From: Thalassovita sp.
GTDB lineage: Bacteria; Pseudomonadota; Alphaproteobacteria; Rhodobacterales; Rhodobacteraceae
Direction of reading: 5' to 3'
DNA: 64,000 nt
NCBI RefSeq assembly: GCF_963691685.1
Contig: NZ_OY829290.1
Location: 4,491,001-4,555,000 of the forward strand
Below, one piece after another: positions 63,933 through 64,000 of the stretch. A model generated the notes under the pieces. The model saw only the letters and a program-made list of their open reading frames with translations, searched no databases and was not told the origin of the DNA. Made by a program: the position numbers and the translations under genes. Positions within the stretch are counted from its first letter, which is position 1, and each line of letters opens with the position of its first letter.

Positions 63933-64000
63933 ATGATCACCAAGACCGCGCTTGTGCAGCTCAACGCCTCGGATGATCCGGCAGCAAACCTGCCGGTCAC
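63933..64000 (+). CDS. Nitrilase/carbon-nitrogen hydrolase, 5' end only
   Basis: The first 22 codons, starting at ATG 63933, 4 nt after grxC: ITKTALVQLNASDDPAANLP. This is the usual start of the Nit1-like carbon-nitrogen hydrolase that follows comF-grxC in many alphaproteobacteria. The catalytic Glu-Lys-Cys lie outside the window, so the call rests on the short N-terminus and context. Confidence 0.6.
   Translation, partial: MITKTALVQLNASDDPAANLPV

Overview
The window is chromosomal DNA from an alphaproteobacterium of the Rhodobacteraceae, most likely the Roseobacter group. The evidence is high G+C coding sequence, a RegB-type redox sensor kinase, CtrA- and GANTC-type signals, and a gene order (maf-aroE-coaE-dnaQ on one side, rho-mnmE-mnmG-rsmG-parA-parB on the other) that in alphaproteobacteria surrounds the chromosome replication origin. 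Genus cannot be fixed by eye. No rRNA, tRNA, CRISPR array, transposase or prophage gene was seen; this is a core-genome region.

Layout. 1-11.7 kb: 3' part of regB, a kinase-less DivL-like PAS protein preceded by a full CtrA site, then a tightly overlapping run tsaE-amgK-murU-addB-addA followed by trxA (tRNA t6A synthesis, cell-wall sugar recycling, double-strand-break repair, redox). 11.8-17.6 kb: a capsule/GT-B-like protein, hslV with a heat-shock-type promoter, a DUF2157 membrane protein and a Tat-exported DM13 protein lying between hslV and hslU, then a lipoprotein hydrolase. 17.6-23.9 kb: smr-mltA-Tim44-like operon (minus), fxsA and secB (plus), then the dnaQ-coaE-aroE-maf operon (minus).

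23.9-24.5 kb: a non-coding, partly AT-rich gap with a perfect DnaA box, near-consensus boxes and a cluster of GANTC sites. This is the probable oriC. 24.5-31.3 kb: rho, mnmE, mnmG, rsmG, parA, parB, with three perfect 16-bp parS centromere sites. 31.3-37.2 kb: the minus operon rph-rdgB-hemW-ybaN diverging from hrcA-grpE, then a TPM/zinc-ribbon membrane protein. 37.2-43.5 kb: mutS, a TylF-like methyltransferase, maeB, and a 357-bp gene-free stretch holding large GC-rich inverted repeats.

43.5-55.1 kb: PfkB kinase, exported MsrA, a class-IV aminotransferase overlapping a sulfotransferase-like P-loop gene, GNAT, SCP2, argG, a membrane protein, ilvA, an orphan Hpt protein, two NUDIX hydrolases, hslO and cca. 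55.2-64 kb: an ABC exporter, a RlmD-family methyltransferase, two L,D-transpeptidase-family proteins flanking a CAP-domain lipoprotein, a 60-residue exported or membrane peptide, hemH, a BioC/NDUFAF5-like methyltransferase, comF, a glutaredoxin and the start of a nitrilase-family gene.

The genes are mostly housekeeping: replication and segregation, translation fidelity, proteostasis (HslVU, HrcA-GrpE, Hsp33, SecB) and envelope maintenance. The most notable items are the origin/centromere architecture, the DivL-like gene with its CtrA site, the aminotransferase/P-loop pair, the palindromic element at 43.2 kb and the uncharacterised small peptide gene at 60.6 kb.
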